The notes under the pieces: model-generated
The model's input: the letters and a program-made list of their open reading frames with translations, nothing else
The model's database searches: none
Told to the model about the DNA's origin: nothing
Program-made: the position numbers and the translations under genes
Origin: Oleispira sp036960605
Lineage (GTDB): Bacteria; Pseudomonadota; Gammaproteobacteria; Pseudomonadales; Oceanobacteraceae
DNA length: 64,000 nucleotides
Reading direction: 5' to 3'
Assembly (NCBI GenBank): GCA_036960605.1
Contig: JBALXI010000007.1
Location: 80,318-144,317 of the forward strand
Part shown: positions 17,641 through 27,700 of the stretch, one piece after another
How positions within the stretch are numbered: position 1 is the first letter of the stretch
How the letters are laid out: each line of letters opens with the position of its first letter

Positions 17641-20424
17641 ATGAAACTAACCCGTCATACCAAGCTAGCGAGCCTATTTGCAGGCCTACTAGGTTTTTCA
17701 CAGCTCAGTCTATCTCATACCGATGGTGCTTATAGTCACGGCTCTGATGCAGTAGCCAATAACGTCCAGTGGATGTCTCGCTTGGCGAACAACCTACGGG
17801 TTAGCGAAATCAATCTTCCGGGCACCCACGACACCATGTCGATTGCCTCGGGGGATATTTGGCAGAACCAGACCATGTCGTTGCGTGAACAGCTGGACTC
17901 TGGTTTACGTGTCTTTGATATGCGTACTCGCCATATTGATGACAAGCTTCGTATGCACCATGGCATGATTGCTCAAGATACTTATTTTAATGATGTGCTT
18001 AAAGACATTGATAGCTTTTTAGAAGCTAATCCAACAGAGACGGTCTTATTCCGTTTGCGCTCAGAACATACCTCTGAAAATAATACCCGCAGCTATACCG
18101 AAACCTTAGATACGTACTTAGCCGAGAACGGCAGCAAGCGCTGGGTTCCCACCAATAGTAATCCGACGTTGAACGAAATTCGTGGCAAGTTCGTAATTCT
18201 GCAAGAATTTGGTGGTGCTAATTACGGTTTGTCTTATGGCGCTATCGACAAGCAAGACGATTATTCTATGTCGACCAACTGGGACCTCTACGATAAGTGG
18301 AGTGCCGTTAAAGGGCATATGGAAAAATCAGAGCAGGGTAGCCGCGATACTATGTACATGAACTACCTCAGCGGTGCGGGTGGCTCTATGCCTTACTTTG
18401 TGGCCAGTGGTCACTCTAGCAATAGCACGTCAGCCCCTCGTTTATCAACGGGCTTAACCACGCCTGGCTGGAACAGCTCATATCCTGACTTCCCGCGTAC
18501 AACGTGTTTTATAGGCATTTGTACTATTTCGTTTGAAGGCACTAATACCTTAACGGCTGATTATATTGCCAATGGCCAGTCAAACTTTGTCGGCATGGTG
18601 ATGGCGGATTTCCCCGGTAAAAAGCTGATTGAAAATGTTATTAACCTGAATGATCTAAATGGCTATAGCTACAGTGAATTCACTTGGGGAGAAGGCACCG
18701 ATGCGAATGTACGCTTATGCAATGGCAGTAGCCCGTGTGTTGAAGGTGATACTTTCTCTAATGCAGTGCCAGCTGCCAAGTCTGAATTAAGTGTTGTTAG
18801 CTATAACGTACTGCGCCCATCGGCAGAGCGTATTCAAAACCAAATCCAATGGTTGAAAGGTCAGTATGGCGAACAAGGCCCAGACGTTATTTTGCTAAGC
18901 GAAACTCAGCGTGGTGCAGCCTGTGGCGCAGGTCGTGATACCGCTCGGGAATATGCGAAAGCGTTTAATGCGTATTACGTGAACGTTAATGAAGATGGCC
19001 CAAGCTCTAGCTGCCAAACCGGTAACTCAATAGTCTCTCGCTACCCAATGGGTAACGTCGGTATGTTGCGCTTTAATTCCCAGGAAGATCGCTGGAGTAA
19101 TGATCCACAAGCAGGTCGTTCAGCGGTTTATGCTGACGTGAATGTCGGTGGTGATGTGGTGCATGTGTATTCTACCCATACTCATCATAGTTTTGGCGCA
19201 GGCGGCGACTCTATTCGTAAAAAGCAGAACGCCGAAATGGTTCAGCACGCTGCAGGTAAGCCTTACTCTAAAATCTTAGGTGGCGATCTCAACTCGATTG
19301 GCCATGTATTCGCTGATCCGCTAGGTTTGCATGATATCTCTTTGAACCCTTATTTCGATAAAGGTTATACCGATGCTCATGATGATCTTTGGACTCACGA
19401 ACGTATTTCTGCAGAAGCAGGTTTGGTTGAAAACGATTGGACGATGATCTTAGATTTCATCTTCACCAAAGATGCGACCAGCAGTGATGCGAACTTATGT
19501 ACTACAGATTATTGCCGTAATAGCGATGTGATGTCTGACCATGCTCCTGTATGGGCTAATGTGAAATTTCAGCCTAACGGTATTGCTTTATCGGCGATGA
19601 AGATTAATGAGATGAAGGCGGGTGATCGTCTTAACTTTAAGCTAGCAACCAAGATCGGTTCTTCTACTTGTAAGATGGAGTGGGATGGTGGCTTAAGTGG
19701 TAATGAGCGTAATGCTAAATTCGATTGTGCATCGCAGGGTGATGAACTGATCTTTGTTCCAAGTGCGAGCCCTTGGGTTGATCATAATGGCTACCAAGCA
19801 ACTCGTGGTCATATTTACACTATGGGTGGGGACTGTGGCCTTGAATGGGACGGTACTCTTTCTAATGGCGAACGTAATGCTAAGTGGGATTGTAATGGTG
19901 GCAAGGATGAGTTCTATCTAACCAGTCATGCCGATGGTGGTTTAAGTAATGTCATCATCACTTCAGTGGGCGCTGCGGGTTATGATAATGATCATTGTGG
20001 TTTGCAATGGGCTGGTGGCAGCGGTAAAGAACGTAACGCTAAGTTTGATTGTGACCCAGCGTGGGATGCGTTCAGCATGGTTGAAGTTCGCCATGATATA
20101 GGTAAGGCATCAGTCAGTGGCAGCTGGTCTAATTCTGGCGGTCGTAATGCTTATGCTGGTAACAATGCAAACTATAAACTCACGATTGAGAATGAAGCCT
20201 CTGTAGAGATTAATCTAACCTCTAGTACGGATACTTATCTGTATTTGTTAGATGCTAACGGTTCTATCATTGCTTCAGATGACGATGGTGGTTCTGGTTA
20301 TAATTCCAAAATTGTTAAGACGTTATCGGCGGGTACTTATACTGCTGTTGTGGCAACCTATAGTTCAGGTCAATCAGGTGCGTTTGCTTTGATAACCAGT
20401 CAGGGTGGCTTGCTTCTTAAATAA
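17641..20424 (+). CDS. Secreted PLC-X / sphingomyelinase-like fusion with Cys repeats and PPC-like domain
   Basis: A 927-residue exported fusion with two catalytic domains. After a signal peptide (to about residue 24), a bacterial-type PI-PLC X domain shows H63-D64 (GTHDTMS), R95 (FDMRTRH) and H106-H107 (LRMHHGM). An EEP (DNase I/sphingomyelinase-fold) domain at about 380-640 shows N389, E421, D549/N551 (GGDLNS) and D633-H634 (SDHAPV). Three Cys repeats follow (C677-C696, C732-C751, C786-C804), then a PPC-like beta domain (about 820-925). Such a protein could cleave both phosphoinositide/GPI-type and sphingomyelin-type head groups; the substrates are inferred. I chose ATG 17641 over ATG 17635 because the AAAGG site is then properly spaced. 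Confidence 0.87.
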   Translation: MKLTRHTKLASLFAGLLGFSQLSLSHTDGAYSHGSDAVANNVQWMSRLANNLRVSEINLPGTHDTMSIASGDIWQNQTMSLREQLDSGLRVFDMRTRHIDDKLRMHHGMIAQDTYFNDVLKDIDSFLEANPTETVLFRLRSEHTSENNTRSYTETLDTYLAENGSKRWVPTNSNPTLNEIRGKFVILQEFGGANYGLSYGAIDKQDDYSMSTNWDLYDKWSAVKGHMEKSEQGSRDTMYMNYLSGAGGSMPYFVASGHSSNSTSAPRLSTGLTTPGWNSSYPDFPRTTCFIGICTISFEGTNTLTADYIANGQSNFVGMVMADFPGKKLIENVINLNDLNGYSYSEFTWGEGTDANVRLCNGSSPCVEGDTFSNAVPAAKSELSVVSYNVLRPSAERIQNQIQWLKGQYGEQGPDVILLSETQRGAACGAGRDTAREYAKAFNAYYVNVNEDGPSSSCQTGNSIVSRYPMGNVGMLRFNSQEDRWSNDPQAGRSAVYADVNVGGDVVHVYSTHTHHSFGAGGDSIRKKQNAEMVQHAAGKPYSKILGGDLNSIGHVFADPLGLHDISLNPYFDKGYTDAHDDLWTHERISAEAGLVENDWTMILDFIFTKDATSSDANLCTTDYCRNSDVMSDHAPVWANVKFQPNGIALSAMKINEMKAGDRLNFKLATKIGSSTCKMEWDGGLSGNERNAKFDCASQGDELIFVPSASPWVDHNGYQATRGHIYTMGGDCGLEWDGTLSNGERNAKWDCNGGKDEFYLTSHADGGLSNVIITSVGAAGYDNDHCGLQWAGGSGKERNAKFDCDPAWDAFSMVEVRHDIGKASVSGSWSNSGGRNAYAGNNANYKLTIENEASVEINLTSSTDTYLYLLDANGSIIASDDDGGSGYNSKIVKTLSAGTYTAVVATYSSGQSGAFALITSQGGLLLK

Positions 20425-20439
20425 GGCTTAAATTTCTGA

Positions 20440-20469
20440 GGGCGCTTCATTACGGAATCGCCCTTTTTT
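20440..20469 (+). terminator. Terminator of the 17641 gene
   Basis: The stem is GGGCG plus TTC (20440-20448) paired with GAA plus CGCCC (20455-20463), with one internal mismatch and a 6-nt loop, followed by six Ts. It starts 15 bp after the stop codon. Confidence 0.87.
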
Positions 20470-20662
20470 AATGTCTATTATTTGTTTTACGTGTTTTTTA
20501 AAAATATTAAGGCAGCAGGCCGTTGCAGGAGTTAAAAGCTAGGTGATATTTAAGTCCATGAAAATGTCGCAGTAGGCCATCATAATGTCGCTTTCTGATC
20601 ATGCAATATGATGAGATAGAAGATAAGTTATGAGTAATTATTATAATAAGTAAGTATCTGCT

Positions 20663-21748
20663 ATGTCGTTAATACCTCAGCTAAACTCAGATTTTAACTC
20701 CCAATTAGATACAGGGGATACTTGCATGTCAGGGGACGTCACTGGGATTGCTTTTAAGGCACTTTACGATGCGGTACTACACCAAGTAGGAGAGGCTCAA
20801 GCTGAGAGGTTTTTGCGCGAATCAGGTCTCAATATTAACGATATTGGGGTTGAAAACTCCATGATTGAAGTAAGTACCTACTATAAAGCATGGAAAGTTG
20901 CAGAGACCATTACTGGTGACCCTTTGTTAGGTTTCCATATCGGCTCAAATTTTCATCCTTCAGATCTGGGGATTATGGGTTATGTCATTCAAAACTGCAA
21001 AGACATTCAGCAGGCAATGATGCTTATTATCAAAACCAATCCGTTTGGTAATAAAACAGTTTCTAATGATATCCATATTGAAAATAATTCAGTCGTCATT
21101 CGATTTAGAACCCAGTTAGATCCCGAAATACCACGTCATTGGGTAGAGATGAATATTGCTGCCTATCTGCGTATGTACCATTTATTGACAGATAATAAAT
21201 ATATAAATACTCATACTCTAGGATCTTTATCTTTTGCTCACTCTTGTCCTGTGAATGTGCAGGAAATAAATGATTACTTTAACTGTGACATTAAATTTGA
21301 TCAGCCAGTGACTGAGTTTTCATTTGCGCTTGAACATTTTTCGAAACCCATATTTAAGGGTAATAAAAATATTCTTGATAATTTTATGAGTCAACTAGGC
21401 ATAAGTCTTGAGGACGATGATTTTATTTTGGATGTGAAAAAATATATTAAACGAGGTTTACCTCACGTGGGTGTCCCTACGCTATTGCGAGTGGCTAAGC
21501 ATTTTAATATTAGCGAGAGCACAGCAAAGCGTAGGTTTCTAGAAAAGGGCTATACCTACGTTGAACTTTGCCAAAACTTACAGGAGAAGATCGCCAAAGA
21601 TATGCTTAAAAACCAACAAGTCAGTTTAACTGAAGTAGCTTGTTATCTAGGATATTCAGCGCCTTCAGCGTTATCGCGTTCTTTTAAAAACTGGACAGGG
21701 CAGACCATTAAAGAATACCGGAACAGTTTAAAAATAAGCCAACACTAA
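20663..21748 (+). CDS. AraC-family regulator upstream of a phospholipase gene
   Basis: 361 residues: an N-terminal arabinose-binding-like domain (AETITGDPLLGFHIGSNFHPSDLGIMGYVIQNC) closely resembles that of the protein at 8957. The C-terminal HTH pair has ISESTAKRRFLEKGYTY and the signature LSRSFKNWTGQTIKEYR. It lies 125 bp upstream of, and on the same strand as, the phospholipase gene at 21874, whose control is the obvious hypothesis. ATG 20663 is the listed start; ATG 20726 (MSGDVTGIAF) would place the start nearer the domain boundary seen in the relative. A start near 20726 is therefore possible. Confidence 0.9.
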   Translation: MSLIPQLNSDFNSQLDTGDTCMSGDVTGIAFKALYDAVLHQVGEAQAERFLRESGLNINDIGVENSMIEVSTYYKAWKVAETITGDPLLGFHIGSNFHPSDLGIMGYVIQNCKDIQQAMMLIIKTNPFGNKTVSNDIHIENNSVVIRFRTQLDPEIPRHWVEMNIAAYLRMYHLLTDNKYINTHTLGSLSFAHSCPVNVQEINDYFNCDIKFDQPVTEFSFALEHFSKPIFKGNKNILDNFMSQLGISLEDDDFILDVKKYIKRGLPHVGVPTLLRVAKHFNISESTAKRRFLEKGYTYVELCQNLQEKIAKDMLKNQQVSLTEVACYLGYSAPSALSRSFKNWTGQTIKEYRNSLKISQH

Positions 21749-21873
21749 GTCTGACCTCATGTGATATTAATCTGGTCTCTACCGTCGTTTAATTTCCTGC
21801 AATCTCTTGCTCTAATATTCATTGGAGCAGTCTTCTAAAATTTTCAAACCGATAACAATAATAAGAGAGCAAT

Positions 21874-24099
21874 ATGACTAAGAAATTCATTCCCGCTTTT
21901 GTGAGTGCTGCATTATGCACACTGGCATCGACCAGTTATGCCTTTAGCGGCGCGCCCGCGGTTGCCGACAATGATTATTCTGCCTTGGCAGAGCATCAAA
22001 AAACATGGGCGTATCAAGCGTATCAAAAGCAAGATTTACTGGATAACGCCACGCCTATCGCGCAAGGCTATAACAGCAGTTCACACAATGCCTTCAATAG
22101 CTCGGCATATGGCGCTGTTTATATTGACCCTAACCATACTCTATCAATTACTGAGCAACTCGATATTGGCGTACGTGCGCTAGAACTGGATGTTCACTGG
22201 ACGCATCAATCGAAAGACATCCCTGTGGGCGATGACTTGCTACTTTGCCATTTTGGCGGTCAGCGTGGTTGCAGTTCCTTAGAGCGCTACTTCTCGGATG
22301 CGGTTGATGAAGTGAATGATTGGTTGCGTAAAAATCCTCGCGCCGTCGTGTACATGGGCTTTGAAGATTATTGGGCAGATAACGAATCTAAAATGCTTGC
22401 GGCACTCGCTCCGCTAGATGACTTAATCTATAAACCCGGTAGCTGCACCAAATTCTCTGAGGCCGCTAAAACGTTAACCGAAGAAGATATTTTAAAAGCC
22501 GGTAAGCAAATGCTATTGCTCAACGGCGATTGCTCTACCAACGCATGGGCAGCGGCAGCTTATGATGGTGGCTGGGGATATTCTTCTATACCAGCTTCTC
22601 AAGCTGCTGATTGTGCAACCGCCAATGCAAGCTGGAACGGTGGTGGTATTCAGCGAATTTTTGAACAAGAGACTTTCTTCGGTACAACTTTTGCCGATGA
22701 CAACGGTTTATATACCGATGCTCAAATTCGTACGGCGTTGAAGTGCGGTGTTAACCAAGTCGCTTATGACAAACTCGTAATTAATGATTCAGGCATTAAA
22801 GCGTCTATCTGGAGCTGGGCAGAAAATTATCCAACAGCGTCTGATGCGGCTTATGATTGTGCTTATCATGGCGCTGATGGTTTGTTCCGTGATTCAAACT
22901 GCTCAGACGATGGACACTATGCGTGTAAAACAAGCGATGGTAAGCAATGGGCTGTCTCTACACACTCAGGTTTAGAAAACTCGTTAGCGGCAGGTGAAGT
23001 AGCTTGTCAGGCAACAGGTTCTCAGTGGCATTTCGCTGTTCCTACTAACAGTATGCAAAACGAAATTCTTAAAGCCGCTAAAGCGACAGCTGGACATACT
23101 AATATCTGGTTAAACTACAGCGATAAGGCTGAAGAGGGTATTTGGTTAACATCAAATCACCAAGTCGACTATCGTGACGGCGTTGCTGATATTGCTAAAA
23201 TTCTACCGGGTAAAACCTATGAGTTTTTCATGAAAACAGTTGTTGGTTCTTGTGAGCTAGAGTGGAATGGTGGCAATACCGGTTCAGATACGCGTAATGC
23301 TAAGTTTGATTGTGCGAGCAAAGGTGATCCTTTGTTATTCGTTCCTATAGACGCGCCTAAAATGACCGATGGTAAAGCCAGTGTGCGCGGATATATTAAA
23401 GCTGAAGCTCAGGGGTATTTATGTGGTTTAGAGTGGTCTGGAGATTTAGGCAATAACGAAAAAAATGCACACTTTGATTGCAGCGGTGAAGCTGATCCAG
23501 TAACCATTATCAGTGATTCGAAGGGTACAACGTCAAATGTACGTATTACTTCTGATAATAACTGTGGTTTGCAGTGGGCAGGTGGTGATGCCGACGATAA
23601 CGAACGTAACGCTAAGTTTGACTGTGATCCAGCCTGGGACGCTATGCGCTTGTATGGTGTAACAACAACGGGTGTGAAGATGACTCGTACCATCAACAAT
23701 ACGTATGGTTGTGATTCTGGCGATAGCCGTTGCAATAAGTTCTTAGAGTTTTCTGGCTCTGATGTTCGTTTAGGCGGTGATAAAACTGCTTGGGACTTTA
23801 TTCCTGTTGCAGGTAAAACAGATGAGTTCTTTATCCGTAATACTTATGGCTGCGATTCGGGTGATCAGCGCTGCTTTGACTGGTTAACGTTTAGTGGTAC
23901 TGATGTGAAGATTGATAGCAGCGATAAGATTGCTTGGAAGCTCACACCAGTAGAAGGTAAAAACGATACGTTTAACATTCAAAGCCGCTACGGTTGTGAA
24001 TCAGGTGATGCACGTTGTGATGATTATCTTACCTTCTCGGGTACGAGTGGCAAAATTCATGCGACAGATGCCGTTGAGTGGCGCTTAGTTAAACCATAA
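21874..24099 (+). CDS. Secreted phospholipase C-like protein with two kinds of threefold Cys repeats
   Basis: A 741-residue exported enzyme, collinear with the protein at 10261 through the first 590 residues. Signal peptide to about residue 23 (STSYAFSG). PLC-like domain with H71-N72, E104, D106 and H126, the Ca-dependent eukaryote-like set. Three Cys repeats (C460-C480, C517-C536, C564-C584); the second is degenerate (EKNAHFDC). The C terminus differs from 10261: instead of a ricin lectin it carries three units of about 47 residues starting YGC[DE]SGDxRC (Cys 613, 660, 708). RBS AAGAGAG precedes ATG 21874. Likely role: cleavage of a phospholipid head group outside the cell, with the repeats as binding modules (inferred). 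Confidence 0.85.
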   Translation: MTKKFIPAFVSAALCTLASTSYAFSGAPAVADNDYSALAEHQKTWAYQAYQKQDLLDNATPIAQGYNSSSHNAFNSSAYGAVYIDPNHTLSITEQLDIGVRALELDVHWTHQSKDIPVGDDLLLCHFGGQRGCSSLERYFSDAVDEVNDWLRKNPRAVVYMGFEDYWADNESKMLAALAPLDDLIYKPGSCTKFSEAAKTLTEEDILKAGKQMLLLNGDCSTNAWAAAAYDGGWGYSSIPASQAADCATANASWNGGGIQRIFEQETFFGTTFADDNGLYTDAQIRTALKCGVNQVAYDKLVINDSGIKASIWSWAENYPTASDAAYDCAYHGADGLFRDSNCSDDGHYACKTSDGKQWAVSTHSGLENSLAAGEVACQATGSQWHFAVPTNSMQNEILKAAKATAGHTNIWLNYSDKAEEGIWLTSNHQVDYRDGVADIAKILPGKTYEFFMKTVVGSCELEWNGGNTGSDTRNAKFDCASKGDPLLFVPIDAPKMTDGKASVRGYIKAEAQGYLCGLEWSGDLGNNEKNAHFDCSGEADPVTIISDSKGTTSNVRITSDNNCGLQWAGGDADDNERNAKFDCDPAWDAMRLYGVTTTGVKMTRTINNTYGCDSGDSRCNKFLEFSGSDVRLGGDKTAWDFIPVAGKTDEFFIRNTYGCDSGDQRCFDWLTFSGTDVKIDSSDKIAWKLTPVEGKNDTFNIQSRYGCESGDARCDDYLTFSGTSGKIHATDAVEWRLVKP

Positions 24100-24115
24100 A
24101 TTAACGGTTATAAAG

Positions 24116-24148
24116 AAAGGCCTTTGCTGTTATCAGTAAAGGCCTTTT
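24116..24148. terminator. Bidirectional terminator
   Basis: A 14-bp stem (24116-24129 with 24134-24147, one G-U wobble) with a TTAT loop. T-rich sequence follows on the plus side, and AAAG..CTTT arms give a T tract on the minus side. It ends the 21874 gene and overlaps the 3' end of the convergent minus-strand gene. Confidence 0.85.
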
Positions 24149-24663
24149 AAGTGTTCCAGTTGCTGAATTCTTTGTGTAGCAATTTTCTTATATCTCTCTT
24201 TTTCAGGAAAATCAATTTTTTCCATAGCCTGTAAGCTCTGATAAATCTCATATATTTTAGGATCGACATCCTGTTTAAACTTTTCAATGAATGCCGCTCG
24301 TGAGGATTCATTTAAATCATCGGGTAGGTCTGAATTCATTAAAAGTGTAATTGCAGGAAATATTTCTTCTACTTCCCTTGTAGTAAAATCATGGCCTTTA
24401 TTCGTATGAACGGAATTAGCTTGTCTGCTGGAATCCAGAGTATATGACGTCTGAGTATTTAAAACCTGAGTACTTAAAACCTGAGTATTGGAAGCTTGTA
24501 AACTAGAAGACGGCTGAACACCGGCTTCGCGGAAAACCAAATCCTGCTCAGTGAATGGATTTATGTTTATCAATGCGATAGCGCCTGCAAATAAGCTGGC
24601 GAGCGCTATTAAATTTGCGAGTACTTTTAAATTTACAAGAGAAGCGGGCATCTGTTTTTTCAT
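24133..24663 (-). CDS. Membrane-anchored or exported protein of unknown function
   Basis: 176 residues, not recognised. One hydrophobic segment at about residues 14-34 (ANLIALASLFAGAIALINI), preceded by Lys residues, acts as signal anchor or signal peptide. Next comes a Ser/Gln/Thr-rich linker with a short internal repeat (TQVLSTQVLNTQ), then a charged, probably helical C-terminal half ending IQQLEHLKGLY. It lies downstream of the large minus-strand phospholipase gene but beyond that gene's terminator, so it probably has its own promoter. Function cannot be assigned. Confidence 0.55.
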   Translation of the reverse strand: MKKQMPASLVNLKVLANLIALASLFAGAIALININPFTEQDLVFREAGVQPSSSLQASNTQVLSTQVLNTQTSYTLDSSRQANSVHTNKGHDFTTREVEEIFPAITLLMNSDLPDDLNESSRAAFIEKFKQDVDPKIYEIYQSLQAMEKIDFPEKERYKKIATQRIQQLEHLKGLY

Positions 24664-24687
24664 TGTCTTAGACCTATCTATAATGCT

Positions 24688-24718
24688 AAAAAAGACCGCT
24701 CAATTGAGCAGTCTTTTT
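24688..24718 (-). terminator. Terminator of the 1105-residue phospholipase gene
   Basis: On the minus strand, a 12-bp stem with one mismatch around a short AT loop ends in five to six Ts (24688-24693 complement). It lies 22 bp beyond the stop codon at 24741. Confidence 0.82.
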
Positions 24719-24740
24719 GATTTAGGGAAGTTGGCTTTTG

Positions 24741-27700
24741 CTAGCGATTCCCCCAGCTCCATTTCTGGTTGTCGCCGCCGTGAGTTTCCCAAAGCGTTGC
24801 TGCTGCATCGTTACCCGTACCATTGGCATCCAGAGTAGGGCCCTGACTACCACGAGGTTGAAGATTACCGTTTATAAAATCCCACTTCTGATTCGTGCTC
24901 CAGTCATAGCAGGTCCACATGTGAACATACTCGCCGTTTGCATTACTCAGACTTCCTCTGTGATCCAGGCACATAGCAGGGTTAGCTTTGTTTCGTATTA
25001 ACCCAGTGAAAGGGTCGTAGTTCCACTTCTGCCAATCAACACCTGCACAGCTGTATATAAATACCGAGTCACGTTCTTCAACGGTACTGCCAGAAATATC
25101 CAAACACTTACCGGAATTTTTAACACGCAATTCACGATAATCCTTTGGTAATTTCCACTCTACTTTATCAGTCGGGTGAATCACGACATCGGTGCCAGAG
25201 AAGGTTAGATAGTAATTACAACGGCTGTCATTCACTTCACAGCCCCAGCGTGTGCGAATGTAATAAGTATCCGCTTTACCAGGAACAGGTTCGAATGCCC
25301 ATGGAACCATTTCTGCATCGGAAGCATCGATACTTACGTCGTTTCCATTTCCTGCATAGGTTAACCAATCATCACAACGGGCATCGCTGTCGCAGTTGTA
25401 TTTGTTACGTAGGAAAAATACATTGCCCGTGTTATCCGCAGGTAGCATTTCCCATAGCGTTAAATCGCCACCAATTCGGGCATCATTACCACCAAACTCT
25501 AAATAATCATTACAGCGGTTATCGCCCGATTCGCAGCCGTAAGTGCTTTGAATAGCCGTTTGGTGACCTGTATTACTCAACGGCGCATAGCCACTGAATT
25601 TCTTTTCGACATTAACAAAGTTCACCGTGTCCCATGCTGGGTCACAATCGAATTTTGCATTGCGCTCATTGCCCGATTTACCCGCGTCCCACTGCAAACC
25701 GCAGTTATTGGCAGCGCTTGTAATAATGGCTCTGTCTAAACGGCCAGTGCCCAGATTACTACGGCTAGTAATGAGCATGTCATCGGTTGATGGATCGCAA
25801 TCCCACTTGGCATTACGTTCGCCGCCATCTGCATCACCGCCAGCCCACTGCAAGCCACAGCCGCCATTCAAGGTATGAATTCTTGCTTTAACTTCATAGT
25901 GGCCAGTACTTGTCTGTGTAGGAGCCGTTAGTACCTGAAAGCTCATCGGGTCGCCATTAGACGCACAATCCCACTTAGCATTACGCTCACCATCTTCAAG
26001 ACCGCCATCCCACTCCATACGACATTGTTCGCCATCGCTATCGGTTGTATTCAGTTTGAATGAGTATTGATCGCCGACTTTCATCGTTGCTAAGTCAGCA
26101 TCCGTCGGCGCAGCAGCGTTTGCCTTGTAGCTAACCGTTGCCCATACAGGCACGTGATCAGATAGGGTATTTTTATCACGACATTCACTGCCACAAACAC
26201 CCGCGCCCGACGTTGAACCCCCTTTAACAAAGATAAAGTCCAGCAGTAGTGTCCAGTCGTTATCAACCAAGCCTGCTTCTGAAGTAATACGCTGGTGGGT
26301 TGGCAGACTATCGTGAGAATCAGAATATCCACGTTCAAAAATCGGATTTAACGAAATATCATGCAGCCCTAGCGGATCAGCAAAGATATGGCCGATTGCA
26401 TTTAAATCGCCACCGACAATTTTAGTGAAACGCTTGGTTTCAGCGTGAGCAATAATTTCTGCATGCTGCCCTTTACGAGCAGAATCGCCTGAGGCACCAA
26501 ACGGCGATGCGGTATGGGTTGAAAATACATGAACGATGTCGTCGCCCACTTTCAGGTCGGCAACAACATAAGAGCGACCACTGGCCGTTTCGGCTGAACT
26601 GCTGAAATCGCCATGTTGAGTATTAAAGCGAACCTTCTGAACATTACCCAAAGGGTAACGAGAAATAATCGAGTTACCTGTTTGGCAAGAAGATGCGCCA
26701 TCTTCATTACCATTCACATAATAGGCGTTAAAGGCTTTTGCATATTCGCGAGAAACATCAGCACTGCAGCCTGCACCACGAACCGTTTCGCTTAACAAAA
26801 TAACGTCTGGGCCTTGCTCGCCAAACTTATTCTTCAACCAGGCAATTTGATTTTTTACACGGTCAGCGCCAGCACGCAGAACATTGTAAGAAACAACCGT
26901 TAGCGAATCTTTTGCAGCAGGAGGCGCTGACGCAAATTTATCACCTTCAACACAAGAACTACTGCCATTACAAAGCGGAGTGTTTTGATCAGTGCCTAGG
27001 CCCCAAGTAAATTCGGTAAAAGTGTAGGGGCCTTCGTTGTTTAAACGAATGGTATTTTCGATTAAGCGCTTACCCGGAAAATCCGCCATCACCATGCCCG
27101 CACGAGCACCGCTATTTAAGAAACCCGAAGTCACCATGTGATCAGCGGCTAAAGTATTCGTGCCTTCAAAAGAAATAGTACAAATGCCTATAAAGCAGCT
27201 GGTGCGCGGGAAGTCTGGATATTTACTTTTCCAGCCCGGTGTAGTGAACCCCGTAGACAAACGATTGGAGTCGGTTGAATTGGTAAAGTGACCGCTGGCT
27301 ACAAAATAAGGAAAAGAGCCGCCAGCCCCACTTAAGTAGTTCATGTAAATCGTATCTGAGCTGCCAGTGCGCGATTTGTTTAGGTGGTTTTTAACCGACG
27401 TCCACTTATCGTATAAATCCCAATTTGTGGTGAAGCTGTAGTCATCCTGCTTGTCCAAATTACCATATGGAATACCGTAATCAGAACCGCTAAATTCTTG
27501 CAAGATAACAAACTTGCCACGTATATCTGCCAGTGCTGGATTATCACTAGAGCCGGTATAGCGCTTGGAGCCATTAACGGCCAAGTAAGAATCCAGAGTT
27601 TCCGCATAACTGCGAGTATTGTTCTCAGCAGTATGTTCAGAACGCAAACGGAATAGCACAGTTTCATTCGGGTGAGCGGTTAAGAAGGCATCAATATCTT

